Program-made: the position numbers and the translations under genes
Notes under the pieces: model-generated
Seen by the model: the letters and a program-made list of their open reading frames with translations, nothing else
The model's database searches: none
Told to the model about the DNA's origin: nothing
Part shown: one piece after another, positions 22,883 through 33,506 of the stretch
Layout of the letters: the number at the start of each line of letters is the position of its first letter
Numbering within the stretch: the first letter of the stretch is position 1
Assembly: GCA_002077045.2 (NCBI GenBank)
Contig: KZ111141.1
Location: 423,001-487,000, forward strand
Source of the DNA: Rachicladosporium sp. CCFEE 5018
Taxonomy: Eukaryota; Ascomycota; Dothideomycetes; Cladosporiales; Cladosporiaceae
Length of the DNA stretch: 64,000 bases
Direction: 5' to 3'

Positions 22883-24670
22883 CTAGAGCACAGGCAGTCT
22901 ATACAGCGCCGCGTGGTTACCATTCGTAAGCCCATTAACCTGTCCCCCGTTCGACGGAACGCGCTGCCCTTCGGCAGTAATCTCTTGAAGGATCTTCGCA
23001 GAAGCAGCAATAAACCCTAGATAAGGCTTGCTTGGTTCTAAGACGCGACTGAGATATTCTGGGTGGAATTGGACACCAACGAACCAAGGATGATCGCGCA
23101 ACTCGATGATCTCCTGCCTTACGCCAGTTTCGTCCTTCCCAATGAAGGTCAGTCCTTTGTTCTGGAGCTGGTCGATATACGAAGGGTTAACCTCGTATCG
23201 ATGACGATGGCGTTCGTTAATGCTCCCGTTGTCCATGCCATACAATGCACGAAGCTTTGACCATTGCGTATCTGGCTGCCATAGCGTGGGTCGTAGTCCG
23301 AGTCTCATAGTGCCTCCCAACTTTCCTGGGTGATGTTCCGGCATCGAGACGATCACGCGATCGTCGTTGGTCGCGTCAAACTCGTAGGACGTTGCTTGGG
23401 GAATTGGGATATCGCAAACAGATCGTGCAAATTCCACAACAGCGAGCTGCATTCCCAGACAAATGCCAAGATACGGCGTTTTGCTCTCCCTGGCCCACTT
23501 TGCAGCCGCGATCATGCCCTCGGTACCACGAGCACCGAACCCTCCGGGAACGAGAATCCCGGCTGCGGTGCTAACAGCGTGCCAGGCTTTGTGAAACGAG
23601 GCCGGGTCAGATTTGTTGGTATGAGACTCAAGATGCTCAGCATCAATCATGATCAGGTTGAGCTTCCGTCGGCAACGCATGGCAGCGTGTTCGAGAGATT
23701 TGATGACGGAGAGATACGAATCGGGACACTCCAGATATTTGCCGACGAGCACAATATCGAGGTTGTCGCGGAGATGCTCAAGACCGAGACAAAGGTCTTT
23801 CCAAGTGCTCCAGATATGATCTCCCTTCTGCTTCATCGCTTGAGGAATCAAGATCTCATCGAGGCGTAAGGTCGTGGTCATCAGGGCGATCAGATCCTGC
23901 TCATATAGCAGGATAGGCACCTGATATGTGCTTGGCATGTCCCTCACGTTCAATACGTGCGGCACCTGGACCTGACAGAACCTCGCTATCTTCTCCACTG
24001 CCGCAGTCTCGAGCGGCTTCTCGCACCTGCATGCAATCAAGTCGGGCACCAAACCAGCAGACCGGACGCTACGGATCGCCATTTGCGTCGGCTTAGTCTT
24101 CTGCTCGCCATGGACCAGAGGTACGTAGGATACGTGGATCTGCATGAAGTCGTCCCTGCCGCAATTTCGACGCAACTCGCACAGCGCCTCCACAAACGCC
24201 ATGGACTCGATATCACCAACTGTACCACCCAACTCGATGATACACACATCCGGCTCCAACCCAGTGTCGTCGACTGGCACCTTGGCTACTCTCTGTATCC
24301 ATTCCTCGATTGCTCCAGTCACGTGAGGCACCACCTGAACCGTCTTGCCCAAGTAATCGCCTCGCCTTTCTCGCTCGATGACCTGAGAGTAGATCTTCCC
24401 AAGCGTGATATTGTTATCCTTGGTGAGGGTTACATTGAGATAGCGCTCGTAGTTTCCAAGGTCGAGATCCACTTCTCCGCCGTCGTCCAGCACGTAGACT
24501 TCGCCGTGCTCCTTTGGATTCATGGTGCCCGCATCGGTGTTGATGTAAGGGTCGATTTTGATACTCGAGACTTTCAATCCCATCGTCTTCAGCAGCAGGC
24601 CGGCGCTCGAGGCAATGATGCCCTTGCCTACGCCGCTGATGACACCTCCGGAGACGAGAACGTACTTCAT
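22883..24670 (-). CDS. URA7: CTP synthase (glutamine-hydrolysing)
   Basis: It converts UTP, ATP and glutamine to CTP, the last step of pyrimidine nucleotide synthesis, in the cytosol. It is a single exon of 595 residues. The amidoligase half starts with MKYVLVSGGVISGVGKG and has KIDPYINTDAGTMNP and EHGEVYVLDDGGEVDLDLG. The class I glutamine amidotransferase half has the nucleophile C404 in GICLGMQ, and H536 and E538 in VQFHPEY, so the active site is complete. The frame is open for another 57 codons upstream but without an ATG. The family's normal N-terminus fixes the start at 24670. A long plus-strand frame (23957-25054) is an antisense shadow of this gene. Confidence 0.97.
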   Translation of the reverse strand: MKYVLVSGGVISGVGKGIIASSAGLLLKTMGLKVSSIKIDPYINTDAGTMNPKEHGEVYVLDDGGEVDLDLGNYERYLNVTLTKDNNITLGKIYSQVIERERRGDYLGKTVQVVPHVTGAIEEWIQRVAKVPVDDTGLEPDVCIIELGGTVGDIESMAFVEALCELRRNCGRDDFMQIHVSYVPLVHGEQKTKPTQMAIRSVRSAGLVPDLIACRCEKPLETAAVEKIARFCQVQVPHVLNVRDMPSTYQVPILLYEQDLIALMTTTLRLDEILIPQAMKQKGDHIWSTWKDLCLGLEHLRDNLDIVLVGKYLECPDSYLSVIKSLEHAAMRCRRKLNLIMIDAEHLESHTNKSDPASFHKAWHAVSTAAGILVPGGFGARGTEGMIAAAKWARESKTPYLGICLGMQLAVVEFARSVCDIPIPQATSYEFDATNDDRVIVSMPEHHPGKLGGTMRLGLRPTLWQPDTQWSKLRALYGMDNGSINERHRHRYEVNPSYIDQLQNKGLTFIGKDETGVRQEIIELRDHPWFVGVQFHPEYLSRVLEPSKPYLGFIAASAKILQEITAEGQRVPSNGGQVNGLTNGNHAALYRLPVL

Positions 24671-25088
24671 CGTGGCGTTGGTGAGAAGGAGAGAATACAC
24701 CGTATGGCGGCCTTGCTCGCTATTGACGAGGGGAACGAGAGGGAAAAGGACTCGACGCGAAATTCGAACTTTCACACAGAAGTCGCGTCGCGTGTCAGAG
24801 TGGGGCGGAATTACTTCGGTTGGGTAGGAAGGCAGGAACAACCAAGCAAAGTAAGGTCAATGACTACAAGGTTACAGGACCTTCTGAGACTACCTTTCGA
24901 TGATAGTGAGTCACAGATGATCGATGTATGTGGTACCCGTGCTCGAAAGGTGAAATTGCAAGGACGAAGTTACGAGCTCGTGCTTTGCGCTCTCACGTTA
25001 CTGTCAGACTCAGAAATGCTGACTGAACGCGAAGTCACAAGCTTCCTATCGTGATCGTGAGCACTTCATTCGAGTCCGTCACGGCAGA
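24671..25088. other. URA7 promoter / TAH18 3' flank
   Basis: This 418-bp stretch lies between two genes in the same orientation. It should hold the URA7 promoter and leader. No conserved element could be singled out by eye. Confidence 0.5.
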
Positions 25089-27174
25089 CTACCAGGTCTC
25101 TTGTTTGTACCTCCCTTCCTTCTCCATACCATCAAGATACGCCTCGGCGTCCGTCCGCGTCATCGTACCCTCCTTCTCAAGTACATCCAGTAAAGCCTCA
25201 CGGACGCCCTTGGGCATCGCCCCAGATGATCCCGAGAGGTAGACCTTCCCGTTGTACTCGACGAGCGTACGATAAACTTGGATACCGTTGGCTCGCAGCA
25301 AGTCCTGAACGTACTGCTTCGACTGCGTCTTATCTCGGGAATACGCAGTGTACACCTGCAGGCCCTCCTCACGGACCAGCTGCTCCCACTCGTCGCGAAA
25401 GAAGTCGTCTGCGTCGCTGCTGCGACAGCCGAAGAAAAGCAGATCGCCATCAAGTCGCTTGCCAGCGGGCTTGAGATCGAGCTCTTCTGCCCATGCGCGT
25501 CTTTGATGAATCATGGACCGCATTGGAGCAAGCCCTGTGCCAGGTCCGATCATGATGACTGGGACCTCGAGTTCTGTCGGTTTGACGTCAAGGTAGCCTT
25601 GTTGCATGCCGATGTTAATCTGTTGACCTGCCTGGAGGGTAGTAATGTACCGCGTGCAGACGCCGTATCGTCGACGGTACTTAATGATTGGGCTTGGCGG
25701 ATCAGCTATAGCAACTAGTAGCTGCACTCTCGTTCGACCACGTCTGTCATGCATGTACTTCCCGCCACTCGCAATACTGAACTGGCGACCGCGCATGATG
25801 GGTAGAACAGACAAGACATACTGCCAAGGTATTTTGATAGTGGTGAAGTCCATCATGACCTCGAGTATGGTCCGCTTTGGTCGGGTAGTATAGTCCCATA
25901 GCTCATCGATAAGCTCAGGATTCGCCAACTCAAGTAGTCGATCGCGTTGGTAGACCTCGTCTTCAGTACCGGTGCCGGCGAAGTATGCTAGATTGGCGAA
26001 AAATGACCGTCGAGGTATAGACATGATGTCGAGGACATTCTCAAGCAGCCATCTGATCGTGCATGTTGTATCTGCGAGATCGAGATGCCGCAGTGGAGAG
26101 GGCGAACCGACTTGACCAGCAATTCCGCCAGTCGCGACTACATCAAGTGGGTGATCTGCACAGCTCTGCCACTGCATGAGATCGAGGAAGTCGTTCACGT
26201 CTGTCGGGAAGTTTTTCGGATACACAACAGCCACTGCGCCCGGTCCGTATTTGTACTCGCGATCGAGTCGCAAGTCCAGCAAGCGCACGTCTTGAAAGTG
26301 TGTCCCGAAGGTCACTCGTTTGTTGGAGTCAATGAAGACTGAGTATGAGTCGCTGACAGGAAACAAGGACTTTGATGGACCAGCCTCTCTCTCGTCAGGC
26401 CCTGCTGGACTGTCATGATCTATACCATCCTCGACATTATCTTTGACGTGATGACCGGTACCATTGGCTTCAGCGGAGATTGGTGGTGACTGATCTTCAA
26501 TCACAGCCCGTCCTGCAAGCATCCACTTGGGCTGTATGAAATCATCATCGGCAAGCGGCTCCAATGACTCCGGCAACGGGAAGGCGCTCAGGACAGCAGC
26601 TTTCAGCGGCACAAGCCATTCGCGAAAGCCCGCACTGTGCCCCTCAGGATGCTGCTCGTTGCCCTCACCTCGTTCGCAGAAGAGAGATGCCCCCAGCTGC
26701 GCCAGTCGTGCGCATAACATGCGGTGAGCAACGTTGTAGCGCAGGTACGAGCTGTCGCCAATGCCGAAGGTCGTGAAACGAAGCCGCTTGAGTACGCCGG
26801 GCTTCAATGCACCGCTAAGCAACGTCTTCCAGAATAATCTGGCGTTCTGTGGCATTTCGCCTTGACCGGCTGTAGACACTGCGAAGATGACCATGCTGTA
26901 TTTGAGCAAGTCACGCACCTGTATCGAGTCCAGATCAAGGACTGTGGTGTCGAATCTAAGCCTTTCGGCCATTCGACTGATTTCTTCGGCTACATCTTGT
27001 GCGTTACCTGTTTCTGATCCGTATAGAATCAGAGCAGTGCGAGCTTGTGACTTCGAATTACTGTGGCGATGTCAGTATGGTGTCTCTGCACCTCGTTCAC
27101 GTGACCGCATCGTACCTTCTTCCAACAGACTTCACATTCGTATGGTGACTTCCTCCATCTTCGCCACCGTTCAT
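25089..27174 (-). CDS. TAH18: NADPH-dependent diflavin oxidoreductase (Tah18/Ndor1)
   Basis: Tah18 passes electrons from NADPH to Dre2 in cytosolic iron-sulphur protein assembly. Exon 1 is 27174-27116 (starting MNGGEDGGSHH) and exon 2 is 27060-25089, with a 55-nt intron (GTACGA...GCCACAG). Splicing completes the flavodoxin FMN loop LILYGSETGNAQDVAEEI. Further FMN-binding features are FAVSTAGQGEMPQNARLFW and FGIGDSSYLRYN. The FAD module shows RQFSIASG, and the NADPH module shows MIGPGTGLAPMRSMIHQR and LLFFGCRSSDADDFF. It ends with the aromatic C-terminus GRYKQETW. Length is 676 residues, slightly longer than yeast Tah18 because of an acidic linker between the FMN and FAD domains (about residues 210-245). 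The exon 1 start is chosen by splice fit and is the least certain part. Confidence 0.92.
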
Positions 27175-27698
27175 CACCGGCAAGCACGAGCTTGCTGGCG
27201 GAGGGCTTCACTGTATTCTGACTTTTTCATTCACTGTGCGCCTTCGAGATATAGGATACAAGGCGTGAGGGACGATAGGCAGACGATAATGTCCTCACAG
27301 GGAGTAACATTCCGATCGCGTGAGCACATTATGATTGGAGCGCATGGCAGTTGCTTCATTAGCGTGTATGCACGGAAGGCTCGTTTGACAGATCCGTGAC
27401 TGCCAAGCCTGCGAGGCCAAACAATAGGCAGAATTTATGGGACATCGACTCCTTTCCCTCGACACCAACAACTGATCAATCAACACACCTCCCACACCAA
27501 TCCACATCTCCAGGTATCTTGGGCACGTAGCTACCCAAACCAACCACCTCGTCAATTTCGTTTCCAACCAACCCGGGCGGCCTCGACAACCACCACCTCC
27601 GTTCACAAAGGTAGACCATCAGGCCTTCCAAAGGACATCCTCAAGCAACACACGACCCGAAGTCAATCCCCGTGTCATCAACAGCACTTATCTTCAAC
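27175..27698. other. Divergent region with CA/CT-rich leader
   Basis: This 524-bp stretch lies between TAH18 (minus) and the RRM gene (plus). From about 27440 to the ATG at 27699 the plus strand is rich in C, A and T with many CCA/CAAC steps. That composition is typical of fungal 5' leaders of highly expressed genes. A leader intron is possible (GTATCTT near 27513) but not proven. Confidence 0.5.
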
Positions 27699-28932
27699 AT
27701 GTCCGTCGAAGCTGCCACCGCCCAAATGGCCAACACTTCTCTCAACCAGCCCCACGCCGAGGGTGCCTCCGTCGGCACCGGTGGTGACAAGCCCATCAAC
27801 GCATCTCAGAATGAGGCTGTCATTGCCAGCGCTGCTGAGGGAAGGAGACTGTATATTGGAAACCTCGCTTATGCGACCACCGAGGGGGAGTTGAAGGATT
27901 TCTTCAAGGACTACCTTGTGTACGTTTCCTTTCATGATGTACATCTTCGAAGAAGCCTTGCTGACCTTGTGCCACACAGCGAGACCACTTCCATCCCCAC
28001 CAACCCACGTACCACCCGCCCAGTCGGCTACGCCTTCGTCGATGTGTCGACTTCCTCCGAGGCTGACCGTGCCATCGAGGCTCTCAACGGCCAGACCATC
28101 CTCGACCGCAAGGTCTCCGTCCAGCTCGCCCGTAAGCCCGAACAAGCCGGAGAGTCTGGAGAGGCTGGTGAAGGTGGCGAGGGCCAGGCACGTCGTCGCC
28201 AGTTCACTCGTGGTCGTGGTAGCCGCCGTGGCGGTCGCAACGGTCGCTCTGGACGTGGAGGCCGTGCCCGCGAAGGCGAGGAAGGTACAAATGGCGAGAC
28301 CGAAGGCACCGCCAACGGCACCACCCCGCTTCCTCTGACCGACACCACGAACGAGACCGCTGCTCCTGCTGCTGGCGAGGAGGCTGCTACCACCGATGCC
28401 CCAAAGAAGAGTGGCAGGACCCGTGGTGCCAAGACTGACGGTCCTCGCGTATCCGAGCCACGCGAGCGCAAGCAGCGTGGCCCGCCTGAGGACGGTGTGC
28501 CAAGCAAGACGAAGATCATGGTCGCCAACTTGCCTTACGATCTGCATGAGGAGAAGGTATCACCTCCTCGTCCCTGACGATGTACGATCATACACTGACA
28601 CATCTTCACAGCTCCTCGAGATCTTCGCTGAGTACCAGCCCACCTCCGCCAAGATCGCCCTCCGCCCAATTCCCAAGTTCATGGTCCGCAAGCTTCAGGC
28701 CCGCAACGAGCCTCGCAAGGGCCGTGGCTTCGGATTCGTCACCCTACCCTCCGAGGATGCGCAGCAGAAGGCCTGTGCCGATATGAACGGCAAGGAGATC
28801 GAAGGCCGCGAGATCGCCGTCAAGGTTGCTATCGACAGCCCGGGCAAGGAGGACGAGGCGCTAGAGGACCAGACCGCCGGCGGCACCGCCGAGGCCAAGG
28901 CTGAGGGTGTCGAGGCTACCACCGCTGCTTAA
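27699..28932 (+). CDS. RNA-binding protein with two RRMs and an RGG-rich linker
   Basis: Exons are 27699-27919, 27980-28556 and 28612-28932, with introns of 60 nt (GTACGT...CACAG) and 55 nt (GTATCA...TTCACAG), giving 372 residues. RRM1 (about 50-125) has RNP2 as RLYIGNLAY and RNP1 as PVGYAFVDV. The first intron lies inside it. A linker follows with Arg/Gly clusters (FTRGRGSRRGGRNGRSGRGG) and acidic/Thr-rich tracts. RRM2 (about 255-345) has KIMVANLPYD and GRGFGFVTLP. The RRM-RGG-RRM order is typical of fungal RNP proteins thought to bind mRNA or pre-rRNA; the specific role here is unknown. The ATG at 27699 is the first in frame. A long minus-strand ORF (27678-28547) is an antisense shadow. Confidence 0.9.
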
Positions 28933-29457
28933 ACGCAAAATACCCCTGCACACACAATAGTCGGCAACGCCATCGGAGCGACCATCATACGACATTCATT
29001 TCACATCGATGGCAGCTTTCAGTCAACATGACCATGCGAGACGGGCTGAAACCCGGTAATGATGGCGCCCGGGCGGAGCACGACAACGGGGAAGGAGAAT
29101 ACTGGGGAGACATGCACTTAGCCCTGCATGTCAGTGGAAAGTTTACCATTCTGGGGATGTGTATTTGAGAGTGTACTTCTATAGATCTTCTCTGGCAGAA
29201 TGACAATCTTGCCTGCCTTCTTTGCCTGGTCCTCCCTTCCGTGACATTGCAATTTGCTCTTACGGTAATCTGCCTTTCTCAATGCTTTCATAGCGGTTGA
29301 TCTCGTCCGGCAGGCCGTGTATACAATGCTGCTCTTTGAATGTTCAGCCAAGGTGCACTTCATTGAGCCGCAAGACGCCGACTTCGCAGACATCACCAAT
29401 GCTCATGCACACTTCACGTCGCACCTTCCGTAGCACTTCTCGCCATACACCACCAAA
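28933..29457. other. Intergenic, no supported gene
   Basis: This stretch holds the 3' flank of the RRM gene and the ETF-beta promoter. Small minus-strand ORFs (28985-29206, 29118-29399) have no domain. Confidence 0.5.
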
Positions 29458-30284
29458 ATGACGGGTTTACGAATACTGGTACCCGTCAAACGGGTCATAG
29501 ACTATGCCGTACTTCTCCCTTCCCCTACTTCCGCCCCGCCACCACAGCTTTCTAACAATCCCTCGCCTTCCAGGTCAAGCCCCGCGTCAACAAGGCGCAA
29601 ACGGCAGTCGAGACAACCGGCGTAAAGCACAGTATGAATCCTTTCGATGAGCTCTCGATCGAAGAGGCAGTGCGATTACGAGAGCGAAAGCTTCCGGTCG
29701 AAGACATCCTCGCTTTCTCCGCCGGGCCAGCGAAGAGCCAGGACATCTTGCGAACGGCAATGGCTATGGGCGCAGATCGCGCGATACATGTGGTAGAGGA
29801 GAAGGCCGAGCTGGAGCCATTGGGCGTTGCGAAGGTCCTGGCAAAAGTCGTGGAGGAGGAAAAGCGGAATCTTGTTATCCTGGGGAAGCAGAGTATAGAC
29901 GATGATGCTAACCAAACCGGCCAAATGCTCGCCGGGTTGCTGAACTGGCCACAAGCGACAAGCGCAAGCAAAGTCGAGATCGATGGCGAGAACTGCACAG
30001 TCACGCGAGAGGTTGACGGGGGTGTGGAGACGCTGAGAGCGAAGCTACCCATGATCATCACGACGGATTTGAGGCTGAACGAGCCACGATACGCGAGTCT
30101 GCCGAATATTATGAAAGCTAAGAAGAAGCCACTTGTGAAGAAGACGCTGGCGGATTATGGGATTGATGGCGCGAAGCGGTTGAAGACTGTGAAGGTTATT
30201 GAGCCGCCTGCGAGGAAGGGAGGAGACAAGGTGGAGGATGTTGATGGGATGATCAAGAAATTGAAGGAGTTGGGGGCGATATAG
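29458..30284 (+). CDS. ETFB: Electron transfer flavoprotein subunit beta
   Basis: This is the mitochondrial matrix partner of ETF-alpha. It carries electrons from acyl-CoA and other dehydrogenases to ETF:ubiquinone oxidoreductase. Exon 1 is 29458-29508 (MTGLRILVPVKRVIDYA) and exon 2 is 29574-30284, with a 65-nt intron ending CTTCCAG and carrying a TCTAAC branch motif. The joined sequence reads through VKPRVNKAQTAVET into KHSMNPFDELSIEEAVRL, the family signature. The AMP-binding part includes VVEEEKRNLVILGKQSIDDD and TGQMLAGLLNWPQATSAS. It ends with a Lys-rich tail (MIKKLKELGAI). The 253-residue length equals the usual ETF-beta length. The first exon is short, so gene finders may miss it. Confidence 0.95.
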
Positions 30285-30776
30285 TATGCTGTTCGCAGCA
30301 ATGAAATTGTATATATTCACTGACCGTCTGTTTGGTGGCGTTGAGCGGTGGTGGCCTCAGGGGTGCAGTAGTACCTGATTGGTGCCTGGTGGCGGGAACG
30401 TGAGTCTTGGCATCGAGGTTCGAGGTTTGGGACCTCACCTTCACTATTCTTTTGTGACACTCCACCTTTACAGGCACTTACTGCCAATTTGCCACCCCTT
30501 CTCTTCACACGCTGACCATAACACGGCTCATTAGCAATACCTGCCGACCTTTGCATCAGCATATACAGTGAACCCAGATCTGTGCCTCCGGTGCCCAGAG
30601 TATGATGCACAAGCACGTGGCAAGCCATCAACTCCAGTTCGCAACTCTCCGAGGTGTCATCTGCCAGAAGAAATCATCCACCACCGGCTCCATGAGAGCA
30701 CAGCCTCGACATTAGACCTACCGAGATACTTCGATATCAGCCTCTGTAAACAGACGCTCAATATCGATCTTCGAAC
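30285..30776. other. Intergenic, no supported gene
   Basis: This 492-bp stretch lies between ETFB and the RING-H2 gene. A segment near 30355-30460 holds a repeated-looking TTCGAGGTT, but it does not fold into a tRNA. Nothing else is supported. Confidence 0.5.
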
Positions 30777-32432
30777 ATGGCTGCTGTGACTGGCCTGACG
30801 AAGAAGCAGAATGGCTCACTAGCCGGACTGGAGGTTGGCGATCTTGTCATAATCTATCAAGATGAGGTTCTCTACGATAGTCATGGAAACATGACCGAGT
30901 ATGACTCCAGTGGCGAACCCGTCAACATGACCGACGATGAAGGCGAGAGCAGCGACCACGACCGTGATGACGAGAACGGCAGCGAGGGTGGCGAAGACGA
31001 CAACAGTGACGCTCAAAGCGTCGCTGAAAGTGAGGAGTCAGATGCTGGGGAGGTCAGTGGATCTGAGGAAGGAGCAGATGGAACGCCTGAGGCGCTTGTG
31101 ACTGGAGGTCTGGACGCATCTACTCAGACGGATCAGGGCATGCCTGGAGCGTTCCCTGTCCTGCAGGGCGTGATCGGTGTTGCAGCTCCGATTGTCGCCA
31201 CTCCTACCGTGGCACATACAACCAATGCTCCTGCAAGCCGCCCTCGTCGTGTATCTGCACCGCTTCCGATACCTCCGAGAGCTGTTCGGGTCGCCATGAA
31301 CCGCGGTGTCAGTGAGGGACCCGGGCCGAATGGCACCGCGCCAGCGCCGACCTTGGTCGTTGGAGCACTGCCTGCCAGCGTCTACCTCATGGCCGACGGT
31401 AACAGCACTGCAGACGATATCGACCCAAACGCTGATCTGGTCCAGCCGCAAGTATATATCCTCACGAACGTCACCAAGGACGCGAATGGCACGGTCAACG
31501 ATGCCAAGTTCGTGAAACTACTGCACCGGATCGCTGAAGGAGCCGCGTCTTCTCCATCCTTTACGTACGACGTCTTCGGCGAACAAGTCACCCACAATGT
31601 CCCAGCATGGGTGCTAACTGGTATGAACACCTCCGGTCTGCCGAGCCAAAGTAACGTCACAATGGTCCCAATCACGACTCTCCTCCCCACCAAGCACTTC
31701 AGTCTTCTCCCCAAGCCCACCGCTGCTGTTGCCCGCGAATACATGTTCTCCGGCGAGTGCCCTTTTGATTGCAATGACGGCTATCTGCCGACCCTCGAAG
31801 ATCTCGTAGGCAAGATCCCAGACTACACCTCGGCGGCTACCACTGAGCGTCCTCCCGTCTGCCCGTCTTGCATGGGTGTCACCATCTGCCAGGAGCAACA
31901 GGGCCTGCACGCGACACTCGAGCAATTCCTTACTGTCGATCTTGGTCTAGTTGTGGAATGGTTTGGTCGCCTAAACGCTCAGCGCAGACTGCTGGGCTAC
32001 GGCTTCGTTCAATTCGACGAGCGTGAGTGGGGCTACATGTTCGATGACATGGCCTCCGATGACGGCGAGGGCGATGGTGCCGACACCGGTCAGTACCAGG
32101 AATGGGATGAGGCCATGGACCCGAACGCTGGTGTAGTCACGAGACCGGCGTCAAAGGTCACGATCGCGGCGTTGCCAAGGCTGCCGTTCGGGAAGCTCAA
32201 GGGAGGACAGACTGGTACAGACTGTTTGGTGTGCAGAGACGCTTTCATGGACGACACAGTTGTCGTGCAGCTTCCTTGCGGACACTGCTTCTGCGAGGGC
32301 GGCTGTGTGGAGCAGTGGCTGAAGCACTGGGACACTTGTCCGACCTGCAGGAGGCGGGTTGGGCAGTTCGTGGAGAAGAAGACAGATGTCGTGGTGCAGG
32401 AGAATGAGGTGGAGGAGGGCACAGCTGCTTAA
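30777..32432 (+). CDS. RING-H2 finger protein, probable E3 ubiquitin ligase (551 aa)
   Basis: This single exon has its ATG at 30777. The C-terminal RING-H2 is complete: CLVCRDAF, then QLPCGHCFCEGGCVEQWL, then CPTCRRRVG (about residues 480-530). The first 30 residues look structured (GLEVGDLVIIYQDEVLYD). They are followed by an acidic Asp/Glu/Ser-rich segment (about 45-105) and a Pro/Ala/Thr-rich linker. The central part has a possible second Cys cluster (ECPFDCNDGYL, PPVCPSCMGVTICQE) that could bind zinc. There is no transmembrane helix, so it is likely a soluble ligase. The substrate is unknown and no named orthologue was recognised. Confidence 0.85.
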   Translation: MAAVTGLTKKQNGSLAGLEVGDLVIIYQDEVLYDSHGNMTEYDSSGEPVNMTDDEGESSDHDRDDENGSEGGEDDNSDAQSVAESEESDAGEVSGSEEGADGTPEALVTGGLDASTQTDQGMPGAFPVLQGVIGVAAPIVATPTVAHTTNAPASRPRRVSAPLPIPPRAVRVAMNRGVSEGPGPNGTAPAPTLVVGALPASVYLMADGNSTADDIDPNADLVQPQVYILTNVTKDANGTVNDAKFVKLLHRIAEGAASSPSFTYDVFGEQVTHNVPAWVLTGMNTSGLPSQSNVTMVPITTLLPTKHFSLLPKPTAAVAREYMFSGECPFDCNDGYLPTLEDLVGKIPDYTSAATTERPPVCPSCMGVTICQEQQGLHATLEQFLTVDLGLVVEWFGRLNAQRRLLGYGFVQFDEREWGYMFDDMASDDGEGDGADTGQYQEWDEAMDPNAGVVTRPASKVTIAALPRLPFGKLKGGQTGTDCLVCRDAFMDDTVVVQLPCGHCFCEGGCVEQWLKHWDTCPTCRRRVGQFVEKKTDVVVQENEVEEGTAA

Positions 32433-32710
32433 GCTGTCCTTCAATCGGCGTGGTGGAGTAGACGAGTAAAACCGATGTGTCTGATGCGGCAATGTCCTGA
32501 TGCATACACTGCGGGTCCATATTGGATTCAGTAAAAGTGTGGGATAGAGATCGAACGGATATGATACTGGGAGACCGACCATCGGCTGCTCGCTGGACCT
32601 GGGTGAAATATGGTGACGAATATCCACTGCCTTGCTTGGGCAAGCTGAGGAAGACTAGAGTACGAAGACATTGCCTACACAATCCCAAAAGCTCTTGCGG
32701 CAAAGAACAC

Positions 32711-33253
32711 TCAAAGCCATCTGCTGCCAGTCTCCCAGATCTCCAGTACTTTTGGATCGGAGAAGATGTCACGCACCACACCTTCACTAAGCTTGTCGAC
32801 CCTGCCAAGTATGTAAAGGCGAGTTCTCGAGTCCTTATCAACGCCAGGAAACGTGTGCCCGATTCTTGCCAGGTGCTCCCCGACCGTGTAAGTATTGTCC
32901 GTGAATAGCACCATGTAAGCACGACCACCATATTTCCTCTCTGGGAACCATTGCACCTCCCTTCCACGCAGCCGCTGCTCGTCGCTGAATTGGGTCACCT
33001 TTGCCACGCCAACAAAATGCCGAATGTGCTCTCGTTGCTCTGGTGTGATCGCAGTAGCATATTGTGGGCCAGTCTTGCCCATAAACTTGATACGTGGCTC
33101 GTCAAATCCGCCGTCGTTGTCTAGCCAGCCGGATAATGAGACTTGATAGCCTTGATGTAATGTGAGGTAATAGCAGTCTGGTGCGGCACTAACTCCTGGC
33201 CAAGCTTCATATGGGGCCGTGTATTGTTGGGCGTCAATTGATTGGTCTGACAT
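32711..33253 (-). CDS. Duplicate-family protein with two I9-like half-domains, copy A (180 aa)
   Basis: This complete ORF starts at an ATG at 33253 and is clearly homologous to the divergent gene at 33507-34046. Shared segments include APYEAWPGVSAAP, GVAKVTQF, YTVGEHLA and SDPKVL. It has no signal peptide or membrane helix. The C-terminal half (about 113-175) has the order seen in subtilisin propeptide/inhibitor I9 domains: a strand YMVLFTD, a helix EHLARIG, a strand, then LSEGVVRDIFSDPKVLEI. The N-terminal half (about 27-90) repeats this more loosely, ending in ITPEQREHIRHFVGVAKV. The I9 reading is inference from pattern, not from a search. It lies two genes away from a secreted subtilase. 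It could be a cytosolic protease inhibitor, a chaperone-like propeptide, or an unrelated ferredoxin-like fold. Confidence 0.75.
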   Translation of the reverse strand: MSDQSIDAQQYTAPYEAWPGVSAAPDCYYLTLHQGYQVSLSGWLDNDGGFDEPRIKFMGKTGPQYATAITPEQREHIRHFVGVAKVTQFSDEQRLRGREVQWFPERKYGGRAYMVLFTDNTYTVGEHLARIGHTFPGVDKDSRTRLYILGRVDKLSEGVVRDIFSDPKVLEIWETGSRWL

Positions 33254-33506
33254 CTCGCTTTCTTGTTGTCACTTGCTCCAGTCGAAGTGGAAGCGCTCCA
33301 AGGTCATTGGTACCAGTTCAGGAGGGCTGTACGGCACGCCTAGATATGTCACGAAGCTAAGTAAGGTAAACGAGGACATCGGGTGGCACAGTACGGCTGC
33401 CTGGCGCCTACGAGCAATCTTCGAACATGGAAACTCCCGTCCACGAACACACATCACCGACCTCGTGACTACCATGAAGTCTATGCTCGATCCAAAGGCT
33501 AGCAAG

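Noticed and set aside
23957..25054. 365-codon plus-strand ORF opposite CTP synthase
   Set aside because: It mirrors the codon pattern of URA7 on the other strand and has no domain. URA7 is complete and unmistakable.
27678..28547. 289-codon minus-strand ORF opposite the two-RRM gene
   Set aside because: It is an antisense shadow of Gly/Arg/Ala-rich codons and crosses both introns of the real gene.
30317..30470. tRNA-like segment around a TTCGAGGTTCGAGG string
   Set aside because: No acceptor stem or anticodon arm pairs with it at the right spacing.
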